Assembly (NCBI RefSeq): GCF_900461455.1
Contig: NZ_UGIA01000001.1
Coordinates: forward strand, 1,240,001-1,304,000
Direction: 5' to 3'
DNA: 64,000 bases
Source of the DNA: Helicobacter acinonychis
Lineage (GTDB): Bacteria; Campylobacterota; Campylobacteria; Campylobacterales; Helicobacteraceae
The translations under genes and the position numbers were made by a program. The notes beneath the pieces were generated by a model that did no database searches, was not told the DNA's origin, and saw nothing but the letters and a program-made list of their open reading frames with translations. Below, piece after piece: positions 8,200-18,813 of this stretch. How positions within the stretch are numbered: the first letter of the stretch is position 1; every line of letters begins with the position of its first letter.

Positions 8200-8826
8200 T
8201 CATTCATCTTTTAACAACCAAGCGTCATCCAACTTCGTTTTGTTTTTAAGCTTTTGATTCAAGCTCCCCTCAATCCATTGAGCGTTAGCCCCTTTTTCAT
8301 TATTATCAAATAAAAACACCCCTAAAAAGCCTTTAGGGGTTTTAATCAAGTTCAATTCCACGCTAGGGAGGACTATCTTATTGTCAGGCTTGACTTCAAA
8401 GGCTAGGAAAAAAGGGCGGTTGTTTTTAAAGTCATAGCCATTTTTTGTATATGAATAGCCTGGAGCGCTTTGTATAATGCCTTTTTTAGTTTCCACGCTA
8501 AAAGAATCCAAGTAATAAAACCCAGGCTCTAGCTTGATTGATTGGACTTTAGCTAAAGGGTAGCCGTTTTTCCATAAAAGCATGAAGCGATTACTCCCTA
8601 GCATGAATAAATGCCCCCTAGGGTCTTTGAGCTTTATTTTGGGGTTTTTTTCAAGCAATTCGTTATGTTTAGCGACAACTTCTCTATCCACTTTACGCCA
8701 ATAAGTGCGCACGCTTTGGCCTTGATGTGCAATATAAATATCCACTAAACTAGAGTAATGGCCTTTAGGAGGCAAACAAGAGACTAATAAAAAAGCCAAT
8801 AACAAACTCACAACATGAAACTTCAA
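8200..8826 (-). CDS. Predicted lipoprotein of unknown function
   Basis: 208 residues with a signal sequence ending in the lipobox LVSC (cysteine at residue 17), so probably lipid-anchored in the outer or inner membrane. The mature part is a mixed soluble domain with no motif I recognise; aromatic residues are frequent (YSYTKNGYDF, PFFLAFEV). Corresponds, from memory of gene order, to HP1426, an uncharacterised protein. It converges on hpn. Confidence 0.8.
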   Translation of the reverse strand: MKFHVVSLLLAFLLVSCLPPKGHYSSLVDIYIAHQGQSVRTYWRKVDREVVAKHNELLEKNPKIKLKDPRGHLFMLGSNRFMLLWKNGYPLAKVQSIKLEPGFYYLDSFSVETKKGIIQSAPGYSYTKNGYDFKNNRPFFLAFEVKPDNKIVLPSVELNLIKTPKGFLGVFLFDNNEKGANAQWIEGSLNQKLKNKTKLDDAWLLKDE

Positions 8827-8927
8827 ACAAATTCCTTAAAAAGAATGGTGGTTGAATGCTAACATGCTAAAACTAAAACCCTTATAAGTTGTGAATAAAA
8901 ACTTAAAGAATAGGGTAAAATAAACGC

Positions 8928-9185
8928 ATGCGAATAGACAAATTTTTACAATCGGTGGGTTTGGTTAAACGGCGCGTTTTAGCGACAGATATGTGTAATG
9001 TGGGGGCAGTGTGGATCAATGGGAGTTGCAGTAAGCCCAGCAAAGAAGTGAAAATAGGCGATGTGATTAGCTTGCGCTATTTAAAGGGGATAGAAGAATA
9101 CACGATTTTACAAATCCCCACTTTAAAAAATGTGCCGCGAAAAGACACACACCTTTATATCGCTCCCAAAACAAAAGATCAATGA
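8928..9185 (+). CDS. S4-domain RNA-binding protein (HslR/RqcP-like)
   Basis: 85 residues consisting of one S4 RNA-binding domain: the opening RIDKFLQSVGLVKRR and the following VNG-type turn (here WINGSCSKPSKEVKIGD) are characteristic. Members bind peptidyl-tRNA or 50S subunits in ribosome rescue (Hsp15 in E. coli, RqcP in firmicutes); which role applies here cannot be decided. A TAAAAT shortly before the ATG could be a -10 for a nearly leaderless message. ileS follows after 27 bases. Confidence 0.85.
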   Translation: MRIDKFLQSVGLVKRRVLATDMCNVGAVWINGSCSKPSKEVKIGDVISLRYLKGIEEYTILQIPTLKNVPRKDTHLYIAPKTKDQ

Positions 9186-11978
<2,793 letters not shown>

Positions 11979-11994
11979 TAAGGGAATAGGGCTT

Positions 11995-12909
11995 TTGGAA
12001 ACTTTACAAACCCATAGAGTTTTACAAGCCCTAATTGGCCATTTTACCCCTTTTTTAGAAAGTGGGATCACCGAGCTTATCATCAACACCGAGCAAGAAC
12101 TTTGGCTTTATAAAACTAATAACACACGAGAAAAAAAAGAGCATGCACTTTTTAATAGGGCGTTTTTATTGAGATTTTGCGAGCAATTAGCGGGTTTTAG
12201 GGGGTTGTTTTTTGATGAAGAGCACCCCACTTTGAATTGCTCTATCCCTTTCACGCGCTATAGGGTGAGCGCGAACCACTTTAGTATCACTACCAATAAT
12301 CAAATCACGCTCAATATCCGTGTGCCTAGGCTTAAGCCTTTAAGTTTAGAGGATTTCACTTTTAAAGCAAGCGAAAAAGAGAGTTTGAAAAATTTAGCGC
12401 TTAAAGGGCATAATATTCTAATTAGCGGAGAAACTTCAAGCGGTAAAACAAGCTTGTTAAACGCTCTTTTAGATTGCGTGAATAAAGATGAAAGGGTGGT
12501 GAGCGTTGAAGATAGCCAGGAATTGGATTTAAAGGCGTTTAGTAATTGCGTGGGGCTTTTAGTGGGCAAACAAGAAAATGGGTGTTTTAATTACGAAGAC
12601 GCTCTCAATATGGCCATGCGGCTAAATCCGGACAGGCTCATTGTGGGTGAGATTGACACGAGAAACGCCGCACTCTTCTTGCGTTTAGGAAACACGGGGC
12701 ATAAGGGCATGCTTTCAACCATTCATGCTAGCAGTGCTCAAAAAACTTTAGAAGCCCTTTCATTGAATCTAAGCATGCGTTATGCACATATTTTAGATAA
12801 GGATTTGATGCATGCGTATTTTAAAAGTGCGATTGATGTGATTGTGCATGTCAATAGGATCAAGAATGAACGCCAAATCGCTGAAGTTTTATGGACTAAA
12901 GAGCTTTAA
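11995..12909 (+). CDS. VirB11-like secretion ATPase
   Basis: Hexameric ATPase family that powers type IV secretion or related assembly. 304 residues: an N-terminal domain, the Walker A motif GETSSGKTS near residue 143, the Walker B-like PDRLIVGEIDT near residue 213, and the His box (STIHASS) near 242. The start is TTG at 11995, supported by AAGGG-AATAGGG just upstream. It corresponds from memory to HP1421, distinct from Cag VirB11; it has been proposed as the ATPase of the ComB system, but its role is unsettled as far as I recall. fliI follows immediately. Confidence 0.88.
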   Translation: METLQTHRVLQALIGHFTPFLESGITELIINTEQELWLYKTNNTREKKEHALFNRAFLLRFCEQLAGFRGLFFDEEHPTLNCSIPFTRYRVSANHFSITTNNQITLNIRVPRLKPLSLEDFTFKASEKESLKNLALKGHNILISGETSSGKTSLLNALLDCVNKDERVVSVEDSQELDLKAFSNCVGLLVGKQENGCFNYEDALNMAMRLNPDRLIVGEIDTRNAALFLRLGNTGHKGMLSTIHASSAQKTLEALSLNLSMRYAHILDKDLMHAYFKSAIDVIVHVNRIKNERQIAEVLWTKEL

Positions 12910-14214
12910 ATGCCCCTAAAATCCTTAAAAAACCGCTTGAATCAACATTTTGATCTATCGCCTCGTTATGGGAGCGTGAAAAAAATCATGCCCAATATCG
13001 TTTATGCGAATGGTTTTAACCCATCTGTGGGCGATGTGGTGAAGATTGAAAAAAGCGATGGCACTGAATGCGTGGGAATGGTGGTGGTGGTAGAAAAAGA
13101 ACAATTTGGTTTCACGCCCTTTAATTTTATAGAGGGGGCTAGGGCTGGCGATAAGGTACTGTTTTTAAAAGAGGGGTTGAATTTCCCTGTGGGGCATAAT
13201 CTTTTAGGGCGGGTGCTTAACCCTTTAGGGCAAGTAATTGACAATAAGGGGGCGTTGGATTATGAGCGATTGGCTCCAGTGATCACAACGCCTATAGCCC
13301 CCCTAAAAAGGGGCTTGATTGATGAGATTTTTAGCGTGGGAGTGAAAAGCATTGATGGGCTTTTGACTTGCGGTAAGGGGCAAAAACTGGGCATTTTTGC
13401 CGGCTCTGGGGTGGGTAAATCCACGCTAATGGGCATGATCACTAGGGGGTGCTTAGTGCCTATTAAAGTGATCGCTTTGATTGGGGAAAGGGGCAGAGAA
13501 ATCCCTGAATTTATAGAGAAAAACCTGCAAGGGGATTTAAGCTCTTGCGTGTTGGTGGTCGCTACAAGCGATGATAGCCCTTTAATGCGAAAATATGGGG
13601 CGTTTTGCGCGATGAGCGTGGCAGAGTATTTTAAAAATCAAGGGCTAGATGTGTTGTTTATCATGGATTCAGTAACTCGTTTTGCTATGGCTCAAAGAGA
13701 AATTGGTTTGGCTTTAGGCGAACCGCCCACCTCCAAAGGTTACCCTCCATCCGCGCTTTCCTTATTGCCTCAGTTAATGGAGAGAGCGGGCAAAGAAGAG
13801 GGCAAGGGGAGCATTACGGCTTTTTTTAGCGTGCTTGTAGAGGGCGATGATTTGAGTGATCCAATAGCCGATCAAGCTAGGAGTATTTTAGATGGGCATA
13901 TTGTCTTAAGCAGGGAATTAACCGATTATGGGATCTATCCGCCTATCAATATTTTAAACTCCGCATCAAGGGTGGCTAAAGACATTATCAGCGAGTCTCA
14001 AAACCTTTATGCAAGAAAATTCCGCCGTTTGTATGCGTTATTGAAAGAAAATGAGATGCTTATTCGCATCGGATCTTATCAAATGGGGAATGATAAAGAG
14101 CTTGATGAAGCGATCAACAAAAAGGCTTTAATGGAGCAATTTTTAGTGCAAGATGAAAACGCCTTGCAGCCTTTTGAACAAAGTGCTAAACAATTAGAAG
14201 AAATCTTAAAATAA
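12910..14214 (+). CDS. fliI: Flagellar type III export ATPase
   Basis: Cytoplasmic ATPase of the flagellar protein export apparatus, related to the F1 beta subunit. Walker A GSGVGKSTLMGM is near residue 162, Walker B VLFIMDSVTRFA near 250, and the ALGEPPTSKGYPPS segment near 270 is typical. Length of 434 is normal. The ATG starts directly after the VirB11-like gene's stop codon, and fliQ follows, so all three appear to be in one transcript. Confidence 0.97.
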   Translation: MPLKSLKNRLNQHFDLSPRYGSVKKIMPNIVYANGFNPSVGDVVKIEKSDGTECVGMVVVVEKEQFGFTPFNFIEGARAGDKVLFLKEGLNFPVGHNLLGRVLNPLGQVIDNKGALDYERLAPVITTPIAPLKRGLIDEIFSVGVKSIDGLLTCGKGQKLGIFAGSGVGKSTLMGMITRGCLVPIKVIALIGERGREIPEFIEKNLQGDLSSCVLVVATSDDSPLMRKYGAFCAMSVAEYFKNQGLDVLFIMDSVTRFAMAQREIGLALGEPPTSKGYPPSALSLLPQLMERAGKEEGKGSITAFFSVLVEGDDLSDPIADQARSILDGHIVLSRELTDYGIYPPINILNSASRVAKDIISESQNLYARKFRRLYALLKENEMLIRIGSYQMGNDKELDEAINKKALMEQFLVQDENALQPFEQSAKQLEEILK

Positions 14215-14224
14215 AAGGAATATG

Positions 14225-14491
14225 ATGGAATCACAGCTTATGAAACTCGCCATTGAGACTTATAAAATCACTTTGATAATTTCTTTACCGGTATTGTTAG
14301 TGGGATTAGTGGTGGGGTTATTGGTGAGTATTTTTCAAGCGACTACTCAAATCAATGAAATGACTTTGTCTTTTGTGCCTAAGATTTTAGCCGTGATTGG
14401 CGTGCTGATTTTAACCATGCCTTGGATGACTAACATGCTTTTAGATTACACCAAAACCTTAATCAAGCTCATTCCTAAAATCATAGGCTAG
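14225..14491 (+). CDS. fliQ: Flagellar export channel protein
   Basis: Small inner membrane subunit of the FliPQR export gate. 88 residues with two transmembrane helices (about 15-37 and 54-72) and the conserved FQATTQINEMTLSFVPK turn between them. Two ATG codons stand in tandem at 14222 and 14225; the AAAGGA at 14214-14219 is spaced better for the second, which gives MESQLMKLAIETY. Confidence 0.96.
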   Translation: MESQLMKLAIETYKITLIISLPVLLVGLVVGLLVSIFQATTQINEMTLSFVPKILAVIGVLILTMPWMTNMLLDYTKTLIKLIPKIIG

Positions 14492-14494
14492 AAA

Positions 14495-15274
14495 ATGCTA
14501 GAAACCGTTATTGATTTTTCTCGTTATAGTAGCGTAAAAATCGGCGCACCTTTAAAAGTGAGCGTTTTAGAAAAGGATGATGAAATTTCTAAAGAACACC
14601 AGATCATAGGGTTAGCGAACAACCTTTTAATCGCTCCTAGTACGAAAAATCTTGCCCTATTGGGCCCAAACTATGATTATATTTGCGATAGGGGCGAATG
14701 TATTGAAATAGGAGGGGCGACGAATTCTTCTAAAATTTTTGGTTATTTTAGGGCGAATGATTTAGGGGGTTTGGAGTTTTTAGGGCAATTACCTGGCACT
14801 TTAGGGGCACTAGTTAAAATGAATGCTGGCATGAAAGAATATGAAATAAAAAATGTTTTAGAAAGCGCTTGTATCAATAATGAATGGCTAGAAAATAAAG
14901 CGTTAGGGTTAGATTATCGTAGCAGCAAATTTAACGGCGTTGTTTTAAGGGCTAGGTTTAAAAAAATGCACGGCTTTAGAGAAGAAGTCTTAAAAGCGTG
15001 TAAAAGCATGCGAAAAAGCCACCCTAAATTGCCTAATTTTGGGAGCTGTTTTAAAAATCCGCCTAATGATTATGCGGGCAGGCTTTTAGAGGGCGTGGGC
15101 TTAAGGGGTTATTGTTTGAAAAGGGTGGGCTTTGCTAAAGAGCATGCGAATTTTTTGGTGAATTTGGGGGGTGCAGAATTTGAAGAGGCATTGGATTTGA
15201 TAGAGTTAGCCAAAGTTAGAGTGTTACAAGAATGCGGCATTCATTTAGAAGAAGAAGTGAAAATTTTAAGGTAG
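14495..15274 (+). CDS. murB: UDP-N-acetylenolpyruvoylglucosamine reductase
   Basis: Reduces the enolpyruvyl group to lactyl to make UDP-MurNAc for peptidoglycan, with FAD and NADPH. Although short (259 residues) and divergent, the flavin-binding LPGTLGALVKMNAG near residue 105, the catalytic serine in NFGSCFKNP near residue 184, and the catalytic glutamate in the C-terminal HLEEEVKI are all present. It starts three bases after fliQ and ends the plus-strand string. Confidence 0.92.
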   Translation: MLETVIDFSRYSSVKIGAPLKVSVLEKDDEISKEHQIIGLANNLLIAPSTKNLALLGPNYDYICDRGECIEIGGATNSSKIFGYFRANDLGGLEFLGQLPGTLGALVKMNAGMKEYEIKNVLESACINNEWLENKALGLDYRSSKFNGVVLRARFKKMHGFREEVLKACKSMRKSHPKLPNFGSCFKNPPNDYAGRLLEGVGLRGYCLKRVGFAKEHANFLVNLGGAEFEEALDLIELAKVRVLQECGIHLEEEVKILR

Positions 15275-15343
15275 GGTTGAAAGCTTTTTGCAACCACGCT
15301 CAGCTTGATTATCATCTATAAACAAACGCATCATTTTGTTTAA

Positions 15344-15349
15344 TACAAT
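15344..15349 (+). promoter_or_regulatory. Candidate -10 box for the aapA-like transcript
   Basis: TACAAT preceded by TAA. Transcription from about 15356 to the hairpin at 15546-15578 would give an RNA of roughly 220 nucleotides, the size expected of H. pylori aapA messages as I recall them. Inference only. Confidence 0.35.
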
Positions 15350-15433
15350 TTTCAAACGATTTAAGGGGGTTTGTTGTAGGATTTCATCACGCCCTATAGT
15401 TGCAATATGGGGCAAACCGATATTTTAAGGAGT

Positions 15434-15532
15434 ATGTTATACCAAAGCCACATAACAAACGCTCTTGGAAAGAATTGTACTTTGAGTTTGCTTTTTTTGG
15501 AGCTTAAAGGAGTCGTTTCTGTGAAACGCTGA
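15434..15532 (+). pseudogene. Decayed AapA-type type I toxin ORF
   Basis: AapA peptides are small membrane-active toxins of H. pylori, repressed by antisense IsoA RNAs. Reading from AAG at 15446 gives KPHNKRSWKELYFEFAF; shifting one frame at the T7 tract (15492-15498) gives LKGVVSVKR. Together these match the AapA pattern SWK-x-LY ... F ... K-x-VV-x-x-KR. In the actual DNA the ATG at 15434 is only one base from its AAGGAG and reads the first half out of frame before regaining the toxin frame at the T tract, giving a scrambled 32-residue ORF. The toxin is therefore probably dead. The family call comes from remembered AapA1, not a search. Confidence 0.65.
15474..15479 (-). promoter_or_regulatory. 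Candidate -10 box for antisense (IsoA-like) RNA
   Basis: On the minus strand TACAAT lies inside the aapA-like ORF. An RNA started from it would run leftward across the toxin start codon and ribosome binding site, the arrangement of IsoA antitoxins. Position and direction are seen; activity is inferred. Confidence 0.35.
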
Positions 15533-15534
15533 GC

Positions 15535-16010
15535 TCAAGAGTGTTCCCTTAAGCTTTCAAGCTTAGGGGTTTCCTTTTCAAGTGGGTTTGTCTTTGATGG
15601 GGCGTTATGTTTGTTTAAAACTCTGATTTTAGCGCTCATTAAATCGTGGTTTAAAGATTTTTTGATGTTTTCAAATTGGCGTTTTTTGTTTTTAAGGCTT
15701 GTGATTTCATTGTCCAAAGCGCTTAAAATGTTAGCGATAGCGGTTTGTTCGTTTAGGGGGAAGGGAGATTTTGATTTGTTGCATAGCGGCACTCATCAAT
15801 TTTGGGTTACCCATTCTAGAGCTTACATGTGAAGGAGTGGTAATCTGCAAAATATAATATAAACATTTATATAGTATATTATATTGAATAACTTGAAGTA
15901 ATCCATACACATTGATAATACTAAAACACCCATTCCTATGAAATACACTTCCAGCATACGCCCCATCAGTTGTCCAAGTTAAAGAATACGACTACCTTGA
16001 AGATATTTAC
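15535..16010 (-). pseudogene. hsdS: Fragment of a type I restriction specificity subunit (HsdS), C-terminal part
   Basis: HsdS chooses the DNA target of type I restriction-modification. Only the last part survives: reading leftward, TWTTDGAYAGSVFH (near 15960) and ITTPSHVSSRMGNPKL (near 15830) are hallmarks of a target recognition domain end, then a frameshift in a run of five C (15756-15760, minus strand) separates this from the coiled-coil tail LNEQTAIANILSAL and the end. Another shift and a stop lie near 15995, and no hsdM or hsdR neighbours it. Two more C, or one fewer, would rejoin the two parts. Confidence 0.85.
15546..15578 (+). terminator. Terminator of the aapA-like transcript
   Basis: CCCTTAAGCTT (15546-15556) pairs with AAGCTTAGGG (15559-15568), one T bulged, followed by a T-rich stretch. 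It overlaps the 3' end of the hsdS fragment on the other strand. Confidence 0.6.
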
Positions 16011-16153
16011 AAGGAAGTAGAAAGGCAAATCATAATGATTTTTTGGGGGTTTTAGCACTCTTTTTTAGCATTTTAAAGCGTCGAGTTTTAGTTAGAATGA
16101 AAGTTTTGTATTGCTAGAAAAGTGCAAGAGACAATCTATCTCTTGCAAAAAGT

Positions 16154-16702
16154 TTATTGGGCGTAAGCTTCAATCCTAATATCAATCTCTATTTCATCGC
16201 TCACGATATGATCGCTTGTGCTTTTACCGATACCAAAATCCTTGCGGTTGATCTTGCCTTCAGCTTCTAGAACCATGAATTCTTTTTTATCCATAGGGTG
16301 TTGCAAAGGGATTTTAATGTCTGCTTCTAGTACAATAGGCTTAGTCACGCCATGAAGGGTCAAATCCCCATAGATTTTTTCATTTTCGTATTTTGTCATT
16401 TTGAAACTCCCTTGCGGGTATTTCATAGCATCAAAAAAATCTGCGGTTCTCAGGTGGTTATCCCTTTTTTTGTTCCTGGTGTTGATGCTTTTAACATCAA
16501 TAGTGCCTTCAAAAACATTGATCTTTTTGGTGTTAGGATCTGCATCAATTTTGCCATCAAAATTATCAAACGCACCTTTGACTTTGCTAAATTTAAGGTG
16601 CTTAACTTCAAACCACACGCTAGAGTGCGGTTTATCAATCATATAAGGTTTTGCAAACGCCAAACCAACGCCAAAAAGGGTGAATAGTAACGCTTTTTTC
16701 AT
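16154..16702 (-). CDS. Periplasmic YceI-family protein
   Basis: YceI proteins are lipocalin-like beta-barrels that bind polyisoprenoid or related amphiphilic ligands; the family member in H. pylori is secreted. 182 residues: signal peptide MKKALLFTLFGVGLAFA, then YMIDKPHSSVWFEVKHL, the family's opening, and GDLTLHGVTKPI in the middle. A longer frame opens at 16747, but that would start upstream of the -10 box (16736-16741); ATG at 16702 with a GAGGAA binding site is right. Corresponds from memory to HP1286. Confidence 0.92.
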   Translation of the reverse strand: MKKALLFTLFGVGLAFAKPYMIDKPHSSVWFEVKHLKFSKVKGAFDNFDGKIDADPNTKKINVFEGTIDVKSINTRNKKRDNHLRTADFFDAMKYPQGSFKMTKYENEKIYGDLTLHGVTKPIVLEADIKIPLQHPMDKKEFMVLEAEGKINRKDFGIGKSTSDHIVSDEIEIDIRIEAYAQ

Positions 16703-16735
16703 TGTTCCTCGATTCATTCTTAAATTAAAACGACG

Positions 16736-16741
16736 ATTATA
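16736..16741 (-). promoter_or_regulatory. -10 box of the yceI-like gene
   Basis: Minus-strand TATAAT in the context GTTGTATAATCG, 34 bases before the chosen ATG. It decides the start: an ATG upstream at 16747 could not be in the message. Confidence 0.7.
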
Positions 16742-16815
16742 CAACAAATTTAGTTAATTTAAGAAATAGCTTTAATTTCTGTTTTTAACCCCTCTTTATT
16801 TAAGGTATATTGAGC

Positions 16816-16821
16816 TATAAT
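16816..16821 (+). promoter_or_regulatory. -10 box of the acid phosphatase gene
   Basis: TATAAT in the context GAGCTATAATAAAG, 30 bases before the ATG at 16851 and divergent from the yceI-like promoter. Confidence 0.7.
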
Positions 16822-16850
16822 AAAGCATCTCATTTTAGGTAGGAGTCGTT

Positions 16851-17627
16851 ATGATAAAAAAAACCATCGCAGTCGTTTTATTGGGATTGAGTTTGGGCAT
16901 CTCAAACGCTAAAGAATGTGTGTCGCCCTTGATACAGAGTGCCAAATACCATCAGCAAAGCGCTGAAATTAGAGCTATACAATTGCAAGCTTACAAAATG
17001 GCAAAAATGGCGTTAGACAACAACCTTAAGCTTGTTAAGGATAAAAAGCCAGCCGTCATTTTGGATTTAGATGAAACCGTTTTAAGCACGGCGGATTATT
17101 CAGGCTATTTGATTAAAAATTGCATTAAATACACCCCAGAAACTTGGGATGATTTTGAAAAACAAGGCTCGCTCTCGCTCATTCCTGGAGCGTTGGACTT
17201 TTTAGAATACGCCAATTCTAAAGGCGTTAAGATTTTTTACATTTCTAACCGCTCTCAAAAAAATAAGGCATTCACCTTAAAAGCACTGAAAGATTTTAAA
17301 CTCCCACAAGTGAGTGAAGAATCCGTTTTATTAGAGGAAAAAGACAAGCCTAAAGCCGTAAGGCGAGAAATGGTCGCTAAAAACTATGAGATTATTTTGC
17401 AAGTGGGCGATACTTTGCATGATTTTGACGCCATTTTTGCCAAAGACGCTAAAAACACCCAAGAGCAACAAGCCAAAGTCTTGCAAAACGCTCAAAAATT
17501 TGGCACTGAGTGGATCATTTTACCCAATTCTCTTTATGGCACATGGGAGAAAGAACCCATAAAAGCTTGGCAAAATCAAAACCACCACAAAAGCCAAAAT
17601 AAAAGTCATAAAAAAAATAAAGCTTAA
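16851..17627 (+). CDS. Class C acid phosphatase / nucleotidase
   Basis: HAD-type (DDDD) phosphatase of the e(P4)/class C group that removes phosphate from nucleotides and other monoesters outside the cytoplasm. Signal peptide residues 1-20; catalytic DLDETVL near residue 71 and second-aspartate region GDTLHDFD near residue 186. A cysteine follows the signal peptide but not in a lipobox, so it is probably soluble or loosely attached. The C-terminal 20 residues are rich in Asn, His and Lys (QNQNHHKSQ), perhaps metal-binding. AGGAG at 16841-16845. Corresponds from memory to HP1285 (HppA). Confidence 0.9.
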   Translation: MIKKTIAVVLLGLSLGISNAKECVSPLIQSAKYHQQSAEIRAIQLQAYKMAKMALDNNLKLVKDKKPAVILDLDETVLSTADYSGYLIKNCIKYTPETWDDFEKQGSLSLIPGALDFLEYANSKGVKIFYISNRSQKNKAFTLKALKDFKLPQVSEESVLLEEKDKPKAVRREMVAKNYEIILQVGDTLHDFDAIFAKDAKNTQEQQAKVLQNAQKFGTEWIILPNSLYGTWEKEPIKAWQNQNHHKSQNKSHKKNKA

Positions 17628-17632
17628 GCACA

Positions 17633-17666
17633 AAAAACCTTTTTGCTCGCATGCAAAAGGGTTTTT
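17633..17666 (+). terminator. Intrinsic terminator after the acid phosphatase gene
   Basis: AAAAACC-TTTTTGC pairs with GCAAAAGG-GTTTTT around a short loop TCGCAT. It is a strong hairpin with terminal T run. The next gene starts only 17 bases later, so its message must come from read-through or a promoter within this stretch. Confidence 0.8.
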
Positions 17667-17682
17667 ATGGCAAAGGTTTTGA

Positions 17683-18717
17683 ATGGATTTTGTAGGGTTT
17701 GAAGATTTAAAATGTAAGGACAAAGAAAACTCTCAAAAAGTTTTTGTCATCCGTAACGATAAATTGGGCGATTTTATTTTAGCTATCCCGGCTTTAATCG
17801 CCCTAAAGCATGCTTTTTTAGAAAAAGGCAAAGAAGTGTATTTGGGCGTGGTTGTGCCTAATTACACCGCCCCTATCGCTTTAGAATTCCCTTTCATTGA
17901 TGAAGTCATTGTAGAAGATAATCAATTATCTACCACTCTCAAAAAGCGATCCATTGACGCTCTTATCTTTTTATTTTCCAATTTCAAAAACGCTAAACTC
18001 GCTTTCAGTTTGAGAAACCATATTCCTTATATTCTAGCCCCTAAAACCAAAGCCTATTTTTGGCTTTATAAAAAAAGCGTGCACCAAAGCCGATCGTTAT
18101 GTTTAAAAACTGAATACGAATACAATTTGGATTTAATCAATGTTTTTTGTAAAGATCATAATCTCCCTAACGCTCAACTCCAAAAAATCGCATGGAAGCT
18201 TAAAGACAAACCAAAAGAGCGATCCCTCATCGCTTCAAAACTCAACGCCCATTTTGATTTGCCATGGATTGGCGTGCATGTGCATAGTGGGGGCAGTTCG
18301 CCCGCATTGCCCATCTCACATTTTATTAAATTGATTGAATTTTTACACAAAAATTTAAATTGTGAAATCATTCTTACTTGCGGACCCAGAGAGAGAGAGA
18401 CAACAGAAGAGATTCTTAAAGAAATCCCTTTCGCCCACCTTTATGATACGAGCCATAGTTTAGTGGATTTAGCCAAATTGTGCGCAAATTTGTCCGTCTA
18501 TATTGGGAACGCTTCAGGTCCTTTGCATGTGAACGCTTTATTTGACAACCAATCCATCGGATTTTACCCTAACGAACTCACCGCCTCTATTGCCAGATGG
18601 CGGCCTTTCAATGAACGCTTTTTGGGCATCACTCCACCTAATGGCTCAAACGATATGGGTTTGGTTGAAGTAGAGTATGAGAATGTAATGAATTTTATCC
18701 ATTGTTGCAAAACATAG
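17683..18717 (+). CDS. Family-9 glycosyltransferase, probable LPS core heptosyltransferase
   Basis: GT9 enzymes add heptose from ADP-heptose to the LPS inner core at the cytoplasmic face of the membrane. 344 residues: IRNDKLGDFILAIPAL near residue 24 is the family opening, with HVHSGGSSPALP near residue 200 and IGNASGPLHVNAL near residue 275 forming the donor site. It contains an in-frame (AG)6A tract at 18388-18400 encoding PRERET, a possible slippage site. Corresponds from memory to HP1284, implicated in LPS core synthesis. The second GT9 gene follows. Confidence 0.88.
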   Translation: MDFVGFEDLKCKDKENSQKVFVIRNDKLGDFILAIPALIALKHAFLEKGKEVYLGVVVPNYTAPIALEFPFIDEVIVEDNQLSTTLKKRSIDALIFLFSNFKNAKLAFSLRNHIPYILAPKTKAYFWLYKKSVHQSRSLCLKTEYEYNLDLINVFCKDHNLPNAQLQKIAWKLKDKPKERSLIASKLNAHFDLPWIGVHVHSGGSSPALPISHFIKLIEFLHKNLNCEIILTCGPRERETTEEILKEIPFAHLYDTSHSLVDLAKLCANLSVYIGNASGPLHVNALFDNQSIGFYPNELTASIARWRPFNERFLGITPPNGSNDMGLVEVEYENVMNFIHCCKT

Positions 18718-18813
18718 TTTTGATAAGATATTTTTGCTACAATTGTGTCTTTGCTTATTCTTAATGTTTGCGTGAACTTTACATTATTAAACGCTAAAAA
18801 ATAGGAGCTATTT

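Noticed and set aside
7458-8249. Long hydrophobic or Thr/Ile-rich frames on both strands over hpn2 and hpn
   Set aside because: They are shadows of the histidine codon runs (CAC/CAT) read in other frames; the ribosome binding sites and known proteins fix the true frames.
15276-15296. GGTTG ... CAACC hairpin with inner AAAGCTTT after murB as a terminator
   Set aside because: The stem is only five pairs and is not followed by a T run; too weak to list.
16352-16687. 111-residue frame opposite the yceI-like gene
   Set aside because: It lies wholly antisense to a well-supported gene and has no start signals or recognisable composition.
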